Notes: generated by a model from the sequence alone, not told the origin. A stretch of DNA of 64,000 bases from Nitrobacter sp. 62-23 (GCF_001897285.1 NZ_MKSM01000111.1:278-64277); one strand, 5' to 3'. Shown: positions 34,733-43,826, counted from the stretch's first letter. Numbers and translations are program-made.

Positions 34733-34746
34733 TTGACTTGCCTCAA
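34733..34746. promoter_or_regulatory. FixK/FNR-type box 1 between mlaE and the 133-residue gene
   Basis: TTGACTTGCCTCAA fits TTGA-N6-TCAA; it is 23 bp upstream of the mlaE start, so it would overlap that promoter. Confidence 0.5.
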
Positions 34747-34777
34747 TCCGCCATCATGGCAGTTCGCCCAACAGGCA

Positions 34778-34791
34778 TTGATGCAAGTCAA
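34778..34791. promoter_or_regulatory. FixK/FNR-type box 2 in the same gap
   Basis: TTGATGCAAGTCAA fits TTGA-N6-TCAA; 68 bp upstream of mlaE and 129 bp upstream of the plus-strand gene at 34920. Confidence 0.6.
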
Positions 34792-34919
34792 CGGAACGAG
34801 CCGCCGCTTGTGTAGATTTTCGCCTGGTTCAGAAGGGAAGATGACCCTGATCAGTTATGAGGAAGCCAAGCCGGATTGGTCCATCGTCCGAAAGTCCCTC
34901 AGACACGAGGATTATGATC

Positions 34920-35321
34920 ATGCCTCTCAAACCGATCCTGAATACGTCCCTGCCGCTGCAATTCCGTCAGATTCGTCTCGAGCTGGCGCGTGAACCCGGT
35001 CACCCCGAAGGAGACAGCGGCATCGGCTACATCGTTATCGCCCCGCTCTTCCCTGATGGCCGCATCGATCATGAGTTATGGAAGGAACATCGCGAGGCGT
35101 GTCGCGTGACACGCTTGCGGCCGGACGGGGATGACGATGTCGGTCATCTCGTTCACCGTCCCGGCGGCACCTGGGCATTCCGTTACGACGATGCGGCCAA
35201 GCTGCCCGACGAAGCCGGCTATCACTTCGCGGACGAGCGCTTCGTGCCGGGTGAATACGTTTCAATCAACGAAGACGGCACCATGCACACCTATCGCGTC
35301 AGATCGGTTGCCCATCTGTAA
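34920..35321 (+). CDS. Conserved-looking hypothetical protein
   Basis: A 133-residue protein without a recognised family: MPLKPILNTSLPLQFRQIRL, then AREPGHPEGDSGIGYIVIAPL and repeated beta-type segments (VGHLVHRPGGTWAFRYDD; GYHFADERFVPGEYVSINED). It looks like a small beta-rich soluble protein. ATG at 34920 follows GAGG. It is divergent from the mlaE gene with two FixK-type boxes between them, and so probably belongs to the low-oxygen block. Confidence 0.65.
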   Translation: MPLKPILNTSLPLQFRQIRLELAREPGHPEGDSGIGYIVIAPLFPDGRIDHELWKEHREACRVTRLRPDGDDDVGHLVHRPGGTWAFRYDDAAKLPDEAGYHFADERFVPGEYVSINEDGTMHTYRVRSVAHL

Positions 35322-35346
35322 CATGCCGAACGATTGAACGCCCCGG

Positions 35347-38040
35347 CTAAAGCGCAAGCCTGACATGGCAGATATCGCGCTCGACGGGATCGTCCACGAT
35401 TTCGAAACCGAGATCCCGGCACATCGCCAGCATCACCGTATTCTCCGCCAGCACATCGCCGGTGATGAACTTCAACCCCTCGGACCGGGCATACTCGATG
35501 ATCAATTGCATCAGTCTCCAGCCCAGTCCCCTGCCCTTCAAATCCGAGCGAACCAGTATCGCATACTCACCGGTCTCATAAATCGAATCCGAATGGATTC
35601 GAACGACGCCAACCATCTCGTCGGTGGCCTCGTCGAAAGCCACGAAAGCCATCGCGCGGGCGTAATCGAGTTGCGTCAGCCGCACGATAAATTCATGGCT
35701 CAGCGGCTTCGTGGCGGCAAAGAACCGGAGCCTCAAATCCTCCTTGGTGACGTGGCGCAAAAAGCCATAGATCGGCGTTTCATCGTCAGGCCGGATCGGC
35801 CGGACCATGATCCGCCAGTTATCCTTCAGCTCAAGGTGCCGCAGCCACTGCGACGGATACGGCCGAACGGCAAAGTTGGCATTACCCGGACCGACGAATT
35901 TTCGCACCGGAGGCCCGATCGCGATACGGGCATCGACGGTCAGAACCCCGGTCTCGTCGGCAAGCAGCGGATTAAGGTCCAGTTCACCGATCTCGGGGAT
36001 ATCCGCCGCAAGTTGCGCCAGCTTCACCAACGTCAGAGGTATTTCGTCCTGCTTGACGGGAGGTACGTCGCGATAGGCGCGCAACAGCCGGGAAACGCGG
36101 GTGCGCTCGACAAGATCGCGGGAGAGCCTGAGATCGAGCGGCGGCAGGGCCAGCGCCTTGTCGTTGATCACCTCCACGGCCGTGCCGCCGTGGCCAAAAA
36201 CGATGACGGAGCCGAACGTCGGATCGCTGGCGATTCCCAGAATGAGTTCACGAGCTTTCGGCCGCAGGATCATCGGCTGCACCATGAAGCCATCAATCCT
36301 CGCATCCGGGCGCTTCGCCTTGGCGCTCGCCAGAATGCTGCGCGCCGCGGCGCGAACCGCATCGACACTTGTCAGATTGAGAACCACGCCGCCGACGTCA
36401 GATTTGTGCGAGATATCACGCGAGAGCACCTTCATAACGATGGTCGCGCCTTGCGCGAACAGGGCTTGCGCATGAGTGGCGGCCTCTTCGACATCGGCAG
36501 CCGCCCGCGTCGGCACGCCGGCAATCCCGTAAGCATTCAGCACGCCCATCGCCTCGATCGGGCCAAGCCATCCCCTGCCTTCTGCCACCGCCGACTCGAC
36601 GATGCGTCGCGCCGCCGCGACATCTGGCACGAACTCATGTGTCAGGCTTGGCGGCACCGCGGCAAGCGATTCAACCACCTCGCGGTGATGAACGAGATGC
36701 ATGAATCCGCGCACGGCATCATCTTCCGTCGGGAAATCGGAAATGCCTGCATCGGCAAATGTTCTCGAGATATTTTCGTCACCGCCGACCCATACCGCCA
36801 GCGCCGGCTTCGCGGAATCAGCGTGCTTGCGCCGACCGGCGTCAACGGCTCGGGTGACCGCCGTGGCGACAGCGCCTGAATCGGCAATCGCCGTTTGCAC
36901 ATTCATGACAAGGACGGCATCGCTATCTCGATCCTCCAGCAGTATCTCGAGCGCGGCGGCGTAACGCGCCGGATCGGCGTCACCGATGATGTCAACCGGA
37001 TTGGAGCCCGACCATGTCGCCGGCAGAACAGCATCGAGTCGTTGTCTGACGATGGGATCAAGCACCGACGGCATCCCACCCAGTTCGACAAGCCGATCCA
37101 CCGCAAGAACACCCATGCCGCCTCCATTGGTGAGGATCGCCAACCGCTTTCCGGCCGAAACCTTGACCCGGCTTAGCGTCTGCGCACAATCGAACAACTC
37201 CCGAAGGTCGAACACCCGCAATATGCCGGCGCGACGAAATGCTGCGTCATAGACGGCATCCGAGCCCGCCAGCGCGCCGGTGTGGGTTGCCGCCGCCCTG
37301 GCTCCTTGCGCCATCCGTCCTGATTTAACAACGACGACCGGCTTGACCCGCGCCGCCGCCCGCGCCGCCGACATGAACTTCCGGGCGTCCTTGATCGCTT
37401 CGATGTACATCAGGATCGCCTTGGTCTCGGTGTCGAGCGCAAAGAAGTCCAGCAGGTCTGCGATATCGACATCAAGCTGATCACCGACCGATATGATCCC
37501 GGAAAATCCGACGTTGCGATGTGCCGCCCAATCCACCATCCCGGTTGCTATTGCACCGGACTGGGAGATCAGCGCCAGATTCCCTGCGCGCGGCATATGA
37601 GCCGCGAAACTCGCGTTCAGATTTATCGTTGGCATCAGGATGCCGAGGCAATTGGGACCGATCAGCCTCATATGAGAGGCACGCGCCGCGCGATCGGCGG
37701 CTTCCGCCAATGAGCCCGCACCATGGCCGAGGCCAGCGCTGATAATGATCGCTCCGGCGGAACCAAGCTGTCCGGCTTCGGCAACGATCTCGGGAACCGT
37801 CGGCGCCGGCGTGGTGACAACGACCAGTTCCGGGACAAACGGAAGCTCGGATAAACGTCTGACCGTCGGTATGCCGTCGATCTCCCGATAACGCGAATTG
37901 ACCACACCGAACGGACCTTCAAACCGGGATGCGCGGATGTTGCTTATAATCGCTCGCCCGACCGATCCGCTACGCGGGCTCGCGCCGACCAATGCCACCG
38001 AGTTCGGCGCGAGCAGGCTGTTCAATCGATAAGTCGACAT
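35347..38040 (-). CDS. ADP-forming acyl-CoA synthetase fused to a GNAT acetyltransferase
   Basis: An 897-residue multidomain protein. The N-terminal CoA-binding domain (SVALVGASPRSGSVGRAIISN) and the Succ_CoA_lig domains (LIGPNCLGILMP; TNGGGMGVLAVDRL) are followed by an ATP-grasp domain (VAEGRGWLGPIEAMGVLNAYG, GFMVQPMI) and a C-terminal GNAT (about 730-897: LVRSDLKGRGLGWRLMQLIIEYA). This architecture is that of Pat/PatZ-type lysine acetyltransferases; whether the synthetase part is active is unclear. ATG at 38040 (MSTYRLNSLLAP) is the family-type start. It may link energy state to protein acetylation in the stress block. Confidence 0.92.
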   Translation of the reverse strand: MSTYRLNSLLAPNSVALVGASPRSGSVGRAIISNIRASRFEGPFGVVNSRYREIDGIPTVRRLSELPFVPELVVVTTPAPTVPEIVAEAGQLGSAGAIIISAGLGHGAGSLAEAADRAARASHMRLIGPNCLGILMPTINLNASFAAHMPRAGNLALISQSGAIATGMVDWAAHRNVGFSGIISVGDQLDVDIADLLDFFALDTETKAILMYIEAIKDARKFMSAARAAARVKPVVVVKSGRMAQGARAAATHTGALAGSDAVYDAAFRRAGILRVFDLRELFDCAQTLSRVKVSAGKRLAILTNGGGMGVLAVDRLVELGGMPSVLDPIVRQRLDAVLPATWSGSNPVDIIGDADPARYAAALEILLEDRDSDAVLVMNVQTAIADSGAVATAVTRAVDAGRRKHADSAKPALAVWVGGDENISRTFADAGISDFPTEDDAVRGFMHLVHHREVVESLAAVPPSLTHEFVPDVAAARRIVESAVAEGRGWLGPIEAMGVLNAYGIAGVPTRAAADVEEAATHAQALFAQGATIVMKVLSRDISHKSDVGGVVLNLTSVDAVRAAARSILASAKAKRPDARIDGFMVQPMILRPKARELILGIASDPTFGSVIVFGHGGTAVEVINDKALALPPLDLRLSRDLVERTRVSRLLRAYRDVPPVKQDEIPLTLVKLAQLAADIPEIGELDLNPLLADETGVLTVDARIAIGPPVRKFVGPGNANFAVRPYPSQWLRHLELKDNWRIMVRPIRPDDETPIYGFLRHVTKEDLRLRFFAATKPLSHEFIVRLTQLDYARAMAFVAFDEATDEMVGVVRIHSDSIYETGEYAILVRSDLKGRGLGWRLMQLIIEYARSEGLKFITGDVLAENTVMLAMCRDLGFEIVDDPVERDICHVRLAL

Positions 38041-38101
38041 GGATCTGTACGACGAAAGACGTTGGCGCTGTTCAGTGCGGCGAACAATTTTCTGACGGAT
38101 T

Positions 38102-38554
38102 TTAGAGAGTACGCTTCTCGCCGCGCATGCAGTCTCGTATGGCCTGCATGATATTCTCGCGCGAGATGATGCCGACCAGGCGCTGGTCCGCATCCATGAC
38201 CGGAATGCTGCGAAGCTGATGCTCGATCATTAACTGCAACACACGCACCAACTTCGTCGTTGCGCCCACATAGATAAATTCGTGGATCATCACATCTGAA
38301 GCGGTTCGCTTCATAAGTTCGTCATAGCGCGGAGCCATCGAACCCAGCGCAAGGGCAAAACATTTGAGGACGTCGAACTTTGTCACCAGGCCGACGACCT
38401 CCAACTGGTCGACAACCGGATAGGCATTGAAATCATCGCTGGCGAACAGATCGTTGAGTTCGCCCATCGTGGCATCACACGATACCGTCTTGACCTTGCG
38501 CGTCATGTAGCGGTCGACGATCTGTTCGGGAAATTGGTGCAAGATACCACCCAA
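38102..38554 (-). CDS. CBS-domain protein
   Basis: A 150-residue protein consisting of a CBS pair: VDRYMTRKVKTVSCDATMGEL and AYPVVDQLEVVGLVTKFDVL, then TASDVMIHEFIYVGATTKLV and SIPVMDADQRLVGIISRENI. CBS pairs bind adenosyl nucleotides and sense energy charge. The start is GTG at 38554. It lies directly upstream of the acyl-CoA synthetase/GNAT gene on the same strand and may be cotranscribed with it. Confidence 0.9.
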   Translation of the reverse strand: MGGILHQFPEQIVDRYMTRKVKTVSCDATMGELNDLFASDDFNAYPVVDQLEVVGLVTKFDVLKCFALALGSMAPRYDELMKRTASDVMIHEFIYVGATTKLVRVLQLMIEHQLRSIPVMDADQRLVGIISRENIMQAIRDCMRGEKRTL

Positions 38555-38632
38555 TCCGCTACATCTGACTTATGGCGAGCCGCGGCTCCTACGCGCGCAG
38601 TCTTCCGCGCCGCGCACGCCCGACTTCTCAAT

Positions 38633-39103
38633 TCAACCGGCCGCCTTGACCTCGATTGTTTTCGCCTGCGCGGGCGGCGGCTTCGGTACCGTGACCTTCA
38701 GAACACCCTTCGACATCACCGCTTTGATGCTGTCGAGGTTCACGCCCGGCGGCAGTTCGATCGTCCGCACGAAAGAACCGTAGTTCCGCTCGACGAGATG
38801 ATAATCCTTTTCTTTTTCCTCCCGCTGGTTCTTCTTCTCGCCGCGTATCGTCAAATGATTGTCCACGACGTTCAACTGTACGTCTTTCTCCTCCATTCCG
38901 GGAAGTTCCGCGGTTAATTCGATCTCCTCGTCCGTCTCGGCAAGATCCATGCTCGGCATCAGCGTCCGTGACGACAGACCGGTAAAGCTTTTGCTGAAGC
39001 CATCGAACAGCCGGTCCATCTCTTGCTGCAACATCGTCAACGGGTTTGCTTCGGTACGCGCCAGGGAACTATCCCGGCCTATCGGGATGAGCGGCTTCAC
39101 CAT
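38633..39103 (-). CDS. Hsp20-family small heat-shock protein
   Basis: A 156-residue alpha-crystallin protein, an ATP-independent holdase. The N-terminal arm contains PLTMLQQEMDRLFDGFSKSF; the crystallin domain includes ELTAELPGMEEKDVQLNVVDN, the long charged loop (KKNQREEKEKDYHLVER) and the GVLKVTVPKP motif. ATG at 39103 follows GGAGG at 7 nt. It is divergent from the alcohol dehydrogenase gene across a gap with one FixK-type box. Confidence 0.94.
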   Translation of the reverse strand: MVKPLIPIGRDSSLARTEANPLTMLQQEMDRLFDGFSKSFTGLSSRTLMPSMDLAETDEEIELTAELPGMEEKDVQLNVVDNHLTIRGEKKNQREEKEKDYHLVERNYGSFVRTIELPPGVNLDSIKAVMSKGVLKVTVPKPPPAQAKTIEVKAAG

Positions 39104-39164
39104 GGTCGATCCTCCAGCAATGAGCCCTGAGTGGAGTATTTCACCATGCGCCAGCCGGAAGATT

Positions 39165-39178
39165 TTGATCGAGGTCAA
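39165..39178. promoter_or_regulatory. FixK/FNR-type box between hsp20 and the alcohol dehydrogenase gene
   Basis: TTGATCGAGGTCAA fits TTGA-N6-TCAA; 62 bp upstream of hsp20 and 93 bp upstream of the dehydrogenase start. Confidence 0.7.
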
Positions 39179-39270
39179 ACAGCAGCGGCTATTGCACTGC
39201 AAGGAATACCCGCGTTACCTTCCAGGCTGATCTGACGTGCTGCACCGCCGGCCTTGTCAGGAGGCATTTC

Positions 39271-40254
39271 ATGCGCGCGATGGTGCTCTCGGCTCCCGCT
39301 ATGCCGCTCCGAATGCAGGAGCGCCATGATCCAGTTCCCGGCGATGGAGAGATCCGCGTTAAGATCAGTGCGTGCGGGGTTTGCCGCACCGACCTCCATG
39401 TCGTTGATTCGGAACTCCCCGGCATTCGCTATCCGATCATTCCCGGCCATGAAATTGTCGGCCACATCGACCTGGTGGGTATCGGCGCAACCGGCCATCA
39501 AATTGGTGACCGCGTCGGTATCCCCTGGCTTGGGTACACCTGCGGCGTTTGCCGCTATTGCCGCCTTGGTCAGGAGAACTTGTGCGACCGCCCGCTTTTC
39601 ACCGGCTATACTCGCGATGGCGGCTTCGCAACCCACACCATCGCCGATGCGCGCTATGCGTTTGCGATCGGCGAAGCCGGCGACGATGTATCGACCGCGC
39701 CGCTATTATGCGCCGGCCTGATCGGCTGGCGATCGCTGGTCATGGCGGGTGACGCCGAGCGGCTCGGTATCTACGGATTTGGCGCGGCGGGTCACATCGT
39801 CGCTCAAATCGCCGCCTGGCAGGGGCGCTCGGTGTTTGCCTTCACCCGCACCGGTGATATCGCGGCGCAGGACTTCGCCAGGCAACTTGGCGCCGTCTGG
39901 GCCGGTGCATCCGATCAGCAACCGCCAGACGAACTGGATTCCGCCATTGTCTATGCGCCGGCCGGTGAATTGATCCCGCTCGCCCTGCGCGCGGTTCGCA
40001 AAGGTGGCCGCGTTGTCTGCGCTGGAATCCACATGAGCGATATTCCGTCGTTTCCGTACAGTCTTCTTTGGGAGGAGCGGCAGTTGATGTCTGTTGCCAA
40101 TCTGACGAGGCAGGACGGCATCGACTTCTTCAGGATTGTTCCTCGGGCCGGAATTCACATCCGTACCACCACCTTTCCCCTCGACAAGGCAAACGACGCC
40201 ATTGCCATGCTGAGGGCAGGACAATTGCTGGGAGCGGCGGTGCTTCAACCCTAG
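39271..40254 (+). CDS. Zinc-dependent alcohol dehydrogenase family protein
   Basis: A 327-residue medium-chain dehydrogenase. Catalytic zinc ligands are in SACGVCRTDLHV and GHEIVG; the structural zinc site is CGVCRYCRLGQENLC. The coenzyme site shows GIYGFGAAGHIVAQIA (GxGxxG-like). AGGAGG precedes ATG at 39271. Members oxidise or reduce simple alcohols and aldehydes with NAD(P). Low-oxygen block location suggests a fermentative or redox-balancing role. Its stop codon coincides with the end of a composite repeat. Confidence 0.93.
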   Translation: MRAMVLSAPAMPLRMQERHDPVPGDGEIRVKISACGVCRTDLHVVDSELPGIRYPIIPGHEIVGHIDLVGIGATGHQIGDRVGIPWLGYTCGVCRYCRLGQENLCDRPLFTGYTRDGGFATHTIADARYAFAIGEAGDDVSTAPLLCAGLIGWRSLVMAGDAERLGIYGFGAAGHIVAQIAAWQGRSVFAFTRTGDIAAQDFARQLGAVWAGASDQQPPDELDSAIVYAPAGELIPLALRAVRKGGRVVCAGIHMSDIPSFPYSLLWEERQLMSVANLTRQDGIDFFRIVPRAGIHIRTTTFPLDKANDAIAMLRAGQLLGAAVLQP

Positions 40255-40380
40255 AACCGTGTCGCCTCTGATGAAACAGAAGCGGGCTCCAGGACTTTGA
40301 TGTGATGCGTTTTTGTCACGAGAGCCAACATCCTCCCCTGGTCAAGCCCGAGGATATGCTTCGCTCGAAAATGCTATAAT
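40252..40380 (-). repeat. Composite intergenic repeat, copy 5 (diverged, reverse orientation)
   Basis: Read on the minus strand it resembles copy 1: GCATTTTCGAGCGAAGCATA, then TCCTCGGGCTTGACC, a changed middle, AAAACGCATCACATCAAAG, and a hairpin (GCTTCTGTTTCATCAGAGGC). The hairpin end coincides with the TAG stop (40252-40254) of the dehydrogenase gene. Confidence 0.65.
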
Positions 40381-40439
40381 CAAAAGGAAAAGCCCTGTCG
40401 CGACTGAAACCGGTCTCTCGCCAAGCCACTGGACCCGCC

Positions 40440-41375
40440 ATGACTGGCTCCCGAAAATTTCACCCGCGCAGCCCACGCTTCGAACAGCGACAGGACAGGT
40501 ATCGCCGCTATAAAACGCCGCGATTGACCGCAACCATGACATGTCAGGAAGCGTTTCGCACGATCGCACGCGGCTGTCTCGACGATCTGGCGGCAAATCA
40601 CCAGGCCACATGCGGGGAAGACCGGGAAGCGCTGCACCAGATGCGAATTGCCCTGACCCGGCTGCGGGCCGCTCGATCTTTTTTCTCCTCTTGTGTTCCA
40701 TCCTCAGAATGGCCCCACTTGAAGGGTGAATTGAGATGGTTGAACAAACACCTGAGCCGGGCGCGGGATCTGGACGTCGCGCTTAAGCGGCTTTCCTCAG
40801 CCCATGACACGAGCCCGGAACAATCGCCCGATCGCCTCTGGCGAAAAACCTGGAGCGCCAGCCACCGGGAGCTCAGCCGGGCGCTCCGCTCAAGACGATA
40901 CCGGATCCTGCTACGCGACATGTCGATCTGGATTGACGGAAGCGGGCCGTCCGGCAACGTGAAGCCACCAACCTCGCTCACGACCTATTCCAGCCGCAAG
41001 CTTGATCGTTGGTACAAGAAGCTGGTCAAAAAGAGCCGCGCCCTAGAGGATATGAACGCAAGTCAGCGCCATCAGCTCAGGATCAAAAGCAAACGATTCC
41101 GTTATGCACTCGAAATGCTCGAGCAGCTTTTTCCAAGCAAGTCTCACGCAGGAGTGAAGGAGTGTCTTAAGTCTCTACGCAGGATTCAGAAACACCTGGG
41201 GCAGTTGAACGACGCTGAGCAAGGCCGCGTTATCGCAACAGCTTTGGCAAAATCGACGCGGGACGATGTAACGAGATGGAACTCGCTATTCCCGACAGGC
41301 CAAAAGGCCAGGAAACGGATCATCAAGGCCGCCGCACTCACCTTCCGGGAGCTGGCGGAATTGAAGCCGTTCTAG
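40440..41375 (+). CDS. CHAD-domain protein
   Basis: A 311-residue CHAD (conserved histidine alpha-helical domain) protein. The two characteristic helices are HQMRIALTRLRAARSFF and RHQLRIKSKRFRYALEMLEQL, both His/Arg/Lys-rich for binding polyphosphate. The protein has no CYTH domain, unlike some relatives. CHAD proteins associate with polyphosphate granules, fitting a stress gene block. No FixK-type box is seen upstream; part of a composite repeat precedes it. Confidence 0.92.
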   Translation: MTGSRKFHPRSPRFEQRQDRYRRYKTPRLTATMTCQEAFRTIARGCLDDLAANHQATCGEDREALHQMRIALTRLRAARSFFSSCVPSSEWPHLKGELRWLNKHLSRARDLDVALKRLSSAHDTSPEQSPDRLWRKTWSASHRELSRALRSRRYRILLRDMSIWIDGSGPSGNVKPPTSLTTYSSRKLDRWYKKLVKKSRALEDMNASQRHQLRIKSKRFRYALEMLEQLFPSKSHAGVKECLKSLRRIQKHLGQLNDAEQGRVIATALAKSTRDDVTRWNSLFPTGQKARKRIIKAAALTFRELAELKPF

Positions 41376-41513
41376 CCAGATTCATCCCTTTTAAGATCAA
41401 CTCACGAATGGGACGATTGAGAGTTGACGTCCTATCCGCGGGCTGACTTGACGTCCGTCACGACGAAGGCCGTATCTCACCTTGGCCGAAACAGCCGCGA
41501 TATCAGGTGAAGC

Positions 41514-42353
41514 TCAGCGCGATAGCAACACGCAGCGCGTCGATTCAGAGGCAAGATACTGCGTCACGCCACCGAGCACCCACTGACGCAATCGCGAATG
41601 GCCGTAGGCGCCCGCAATAACCAGGCCGGCTCCGACGCTGGACGCGATCCTGTCCAACGCAGCTGCCGCATCCCGCGTCGAACTCTCTTCTTGAACAAGC
41701 GCGTTTGCTGCGATGTCATGATGTGACAGCCACGTAACTACGTCATGAGTACGGTTCAATGCAGCCTCGCGGCTGCCACCGCCCTCGATAATCTCGGCGA
41801 CCGTCACGTTCTTCGCTCCGGCCAGCAATGGAAGCGAATCGACGATTGCCCGCCGTGCCTCAGGCGTATCCTTCCAGCCGACCAGCACACTCCGCAAATC
41901 GAGCCAGCCAACCGCCTCGGGAACGACGAGCATGGGCCTGCCCGCCTGCATCACCAGATCGCTCGGATCGACCCTGGCAAACGGGTCTGTAAATGCCCTG
42001 CCTCGACTTTGCCCGATCACGATAATATCGGCGGCACGCGCTTCGCGCGAAACGAACCGAAGAGGGATCTCCATGTCGGAGCGCCATTCGACCCGTTTCG
42101 CGTCTCGGTTCATCATCACCTTTCGAAACTCGGTCTCGAGTTCAGACAACCGCGCTTTTATGGCATCCCGACCTAGCTCAATCATTTTGTCGGCCTGCTC
42201 GCCCGAGGTGAAATAAAGCGGCGGACTGAACTCCGCGGCCGCGATTCCGACCACTCGTGCGTCAAATCGCTCGACCATTTCGCCGGCAACAGCGAGACAC
42301 CACTCGTTCGGCTGATCGGATGCAAGGCTCACCATGATCGTCGCGTAGGTCAT
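41514..42353 (-). CDS. Universal stress protein, two UspA domains
   Basis: A 279-residue tandem Usp protein: domain 1 MTYATIMVSLASDQPNEWCL, domain 2 from about residue 155 (VLVGWKDTPEARRAIVDSLPLL) ending with the nucleotide loop AGAYGHSRLRQWVLGGVT. It resembles the Usp at 29108 in organisation. AGGAGA precedes ATG at 42353. A near-match FixK box lies 77 bp upstream. It is divergent from the CBS-BON gene. Confidence 0.93.
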   Translation of the reverse strand: MTYATIMVSLASDQPNEWCLAVAGEMVERFDARVVGIAAAEFSPPLYFTSGEQADKMIELGRDAIKARLSELETEFRKVMMNRDAKRVEWRSDMEIPLRFVSREARAADIIVIGQSRGRAFTDPFARVDPSDLVMQAGRPMLVVPEAVGWLDLRSVLVGWKDTPEARRAIVDSLPLLAGAKNVTVAEIIEGGGSREAALNRTHDVVTWLSHHDIAANALVQEESSTRDAAAALDRIASSVGAGLVIAGAYGHSRLRQWVLGGVTQYLASESTRCVLLSR

Positions 42354-42429
42354 TTTCTTCTCCTGATGCGGCCCAATCGAAAACCTCAAGCGGCATCCAG
42401 TATGCATGGGACCTGGATCGTTGAGCGAA

Positions 42430-42443
42430 ATGATTCAGGTCAA
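42430..42443. promoter_or_regulatory. Near-match FixK-type box before the second usp gene
   Basis: ATGATTCAGGTCAA differs at the first base from TTGA-N6-TCAA; it lies 77 bp upstream of the usp start at 42353. Confidence 0.45.
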
Positions 42444-42522
42444 GAAACCTGCAAATGATGCTGTCGTTGGACCGATGAGCAATCCTCCGAACCAGACCGG
42501 AACCCGGTCGCGCCCGCCGCGC

Positions 42523-42536
42523 TTGACCCAGGTCAA
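42523..42536. promoter_or_regulatory. FixK/FNR-type box before the CBS-BON gene
   Basis: TTGACCCAGGTCAA fits TTGA-N6-TCAA and lies 63 bp upstream of the start at 42599. Confidence 0.72.
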
Positions 42537-42598
42537 GCCATCTCGGTGAATTGGCGATATGATTCAAACAGCTTTATCCACGATCTTGGAACCTCGCC

Positions 42599-43327
42599 AT
42601 GCGCGCCCATCAGATCATGACCAGGCAGGTCGTCACGGTCAGCCCTGACACGACCATCGTCGACGCCGCGAACACCATGCTTGAACGACACATCAGCGGT
42701 CTCCCGGTAATCGGCGCAGCAGGAAAGCTGGTCGGCATCGTTTCGGAAGGAGATTTCCTTCGCCGCGCCGAAATCGGTACGGGGCGCAGGAGGGCGCGAT
42801 GGTTGAAATTCCTGCTCGGCGCCGGCAGAGACGCGTCGGACTTCGTTCATGAGCAAGGCCGCAAGGTCGGTGAAATCATGACACCTAATCCCTACACCGT
42901 GTCAGAAGATACGTTGCTGGAAGACATTGTGGCAATGATGGAGAAAAACAGCGTCAAGCGGCTGCCCGTGATGCGGAGCGACCGGATTGTCGGAATTGTT
43001 ACCCGCGCCAATCTGCTGCAGGTTGTCGCAGAGCTTGCCCGCGAGATTCCCGATCCGACCGCCGATGACGACCATATTCGCGATCGCATCGCGACATCCA
43101 TTGAGACAAGCGACTGGTGTCCATTCGGCCTGAGCGTCATTGTCCGTGGCGGCATCGTTCATCTCAACGGGATCATCACCGACGAACGGGCCCGGCAGGC
43201 TGCCATTGTCGCGGCGGAAAATGTCGTCGGCGTGAAGGAAGTCCACGATCACCTTTGCTGGGTCGATCCCATGTCCGGATTGTACTTGAATTCTCCCGAA
43301 GATGACAAATTGGCAGCGGCCGGCTGA
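42599..43327 (+). CDS. CBS-pair protein with C-terminal BON domain
   Basis: A 242-residue protein. CBS 1 is AHQIMTRQVVTVSPDTTIVD to GIVSEGDFLRRAE; CBS 2 is VGEIMTPNPYTVSEDTLLED to GIVTRANLLQVV. A BON domain follows (about 160-225: IRDRIATSIETSDWCPFGLS, VHLNGIITDERARQAA, VVGVKEVHDHL), which may contact membranes or other proteins. Such CBS-BON proteins are commonly induced under oxygen limitation. It precedes a DUF302 gene by 58 bp on the same strand, and a FixK-type box lies upstream. Confidence 0.93.
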   Translation: MRAHQIMTRQVVTVSPDTTIVDAANTMLERHISGLPVIGAAGKLVGIVSEGDFLRRAEIGTGRRRARWLKFLLGAGRDASDFVHEQGRKVGEIMTPNPYTVSEDTLLEDIVAMMEKNSVKRLPVMRSDRIVGIVTRANLLQVVAELAREIPDPTADDDHIRDRIATSIETSDWCPFGLSVIVRGGIVHLNGIITDERARQAAIVAAENVVGVKEVHDHLCWVDPMSGLYLNSPEDDKLAAAG

Positions 43328-43385
43328 CCGTTTCTTGAAGAGTACGACACAAACACGCAGCCGCCGTCGACGATGAAGGGAAACC

Positions 43386-43781
43386 ATGATGACGTATTAT
43401 TTTGGCAAGACCCTGACGGTCGGGTTCGACGAGGCCGTTCGGCAAACGATCGACGCTCTCAAAGGTGAAGGATTCGGCATCATTACCGAGATCGACGTCA
43501 AGAAAACCTTCAAGGAAAAACTCGGCGTCGAGTTTCGCAACTACCGCATCCTCGGGGCATGCAATCCCAAGCTGGCTTATGATGCACTTCAACTGGAGGA
43601 CAAGGTCGGCACCATGCTGCCCTGCAACGTCGTCGTCAACGAGATCACTCAAGATCGCACCGAAGTCGCAGCCATCGATCCCGTCGCTTCCATGCAGGCC
43701 ATCGACAACCCGCAACTCAAGCAGTCGGCGGAACGTGTCCGGGCCTTGCTGCAAAAAGTGATCGAAAACCTCAAAGCCTAA
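43386..43781 (+). CDS. DUF302-family protein
   Basis: A 131-residue DUF302 protein: KTLTVGFDEAVRQTIDALKG, FGIITEIDVKKTFKEKLGVE, RILGACNPKLAYDALQLED and LPCNVVVNE are all family landmarks. DUF302 proteins occur in stress and sulfur/redox gene clusters; the activity is not established. It follows the CBS-BON gene and may share its promoter. A palindrome begins right after its stop. Confidence 0.9.
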   Translation: MMTYYFGKTLTVGFDEAVRQTIDALKGEGFGIITEIDVKKTFKEKLGVEFRNYRILGACNPKLAYDALQLEDKVGTMLPCNVVVNEITQDRTEVAAIDPVASMQAIDNPQLKQSAERVRALLQKVIENLKA

Positions 43782-43826
43782 GCAATTCCGGCAAAAGCGC
43801 GCCGCGATTTTGCGTCCGGAAATTGC
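43782..43826. terminator. Palindrome directly after the DUF302 stop codon
   Basis: GCAATTCCGG (43782-43791) pairs with CCGGAAATTGC (43816-43826, one bulge), with inner CAAAA/TTTTG pairing. It is one of the short intergenic palindromes typical of this group and may act as a terminator or mRNA 3' stabiliser. Confidence 0.6.

Noticed and set aside
35365-36879. A 504-codon plus frame opposite the synthetase/GNAT gene
   Set aside because: It is an antisense shadow of a well-supported gene.
41420-41470. CTTGACGTCCGTCAC as a FixK-type box
   Set aside because: It lacks the final TCAA and lies between two convergent gene ends, not in front of a start.
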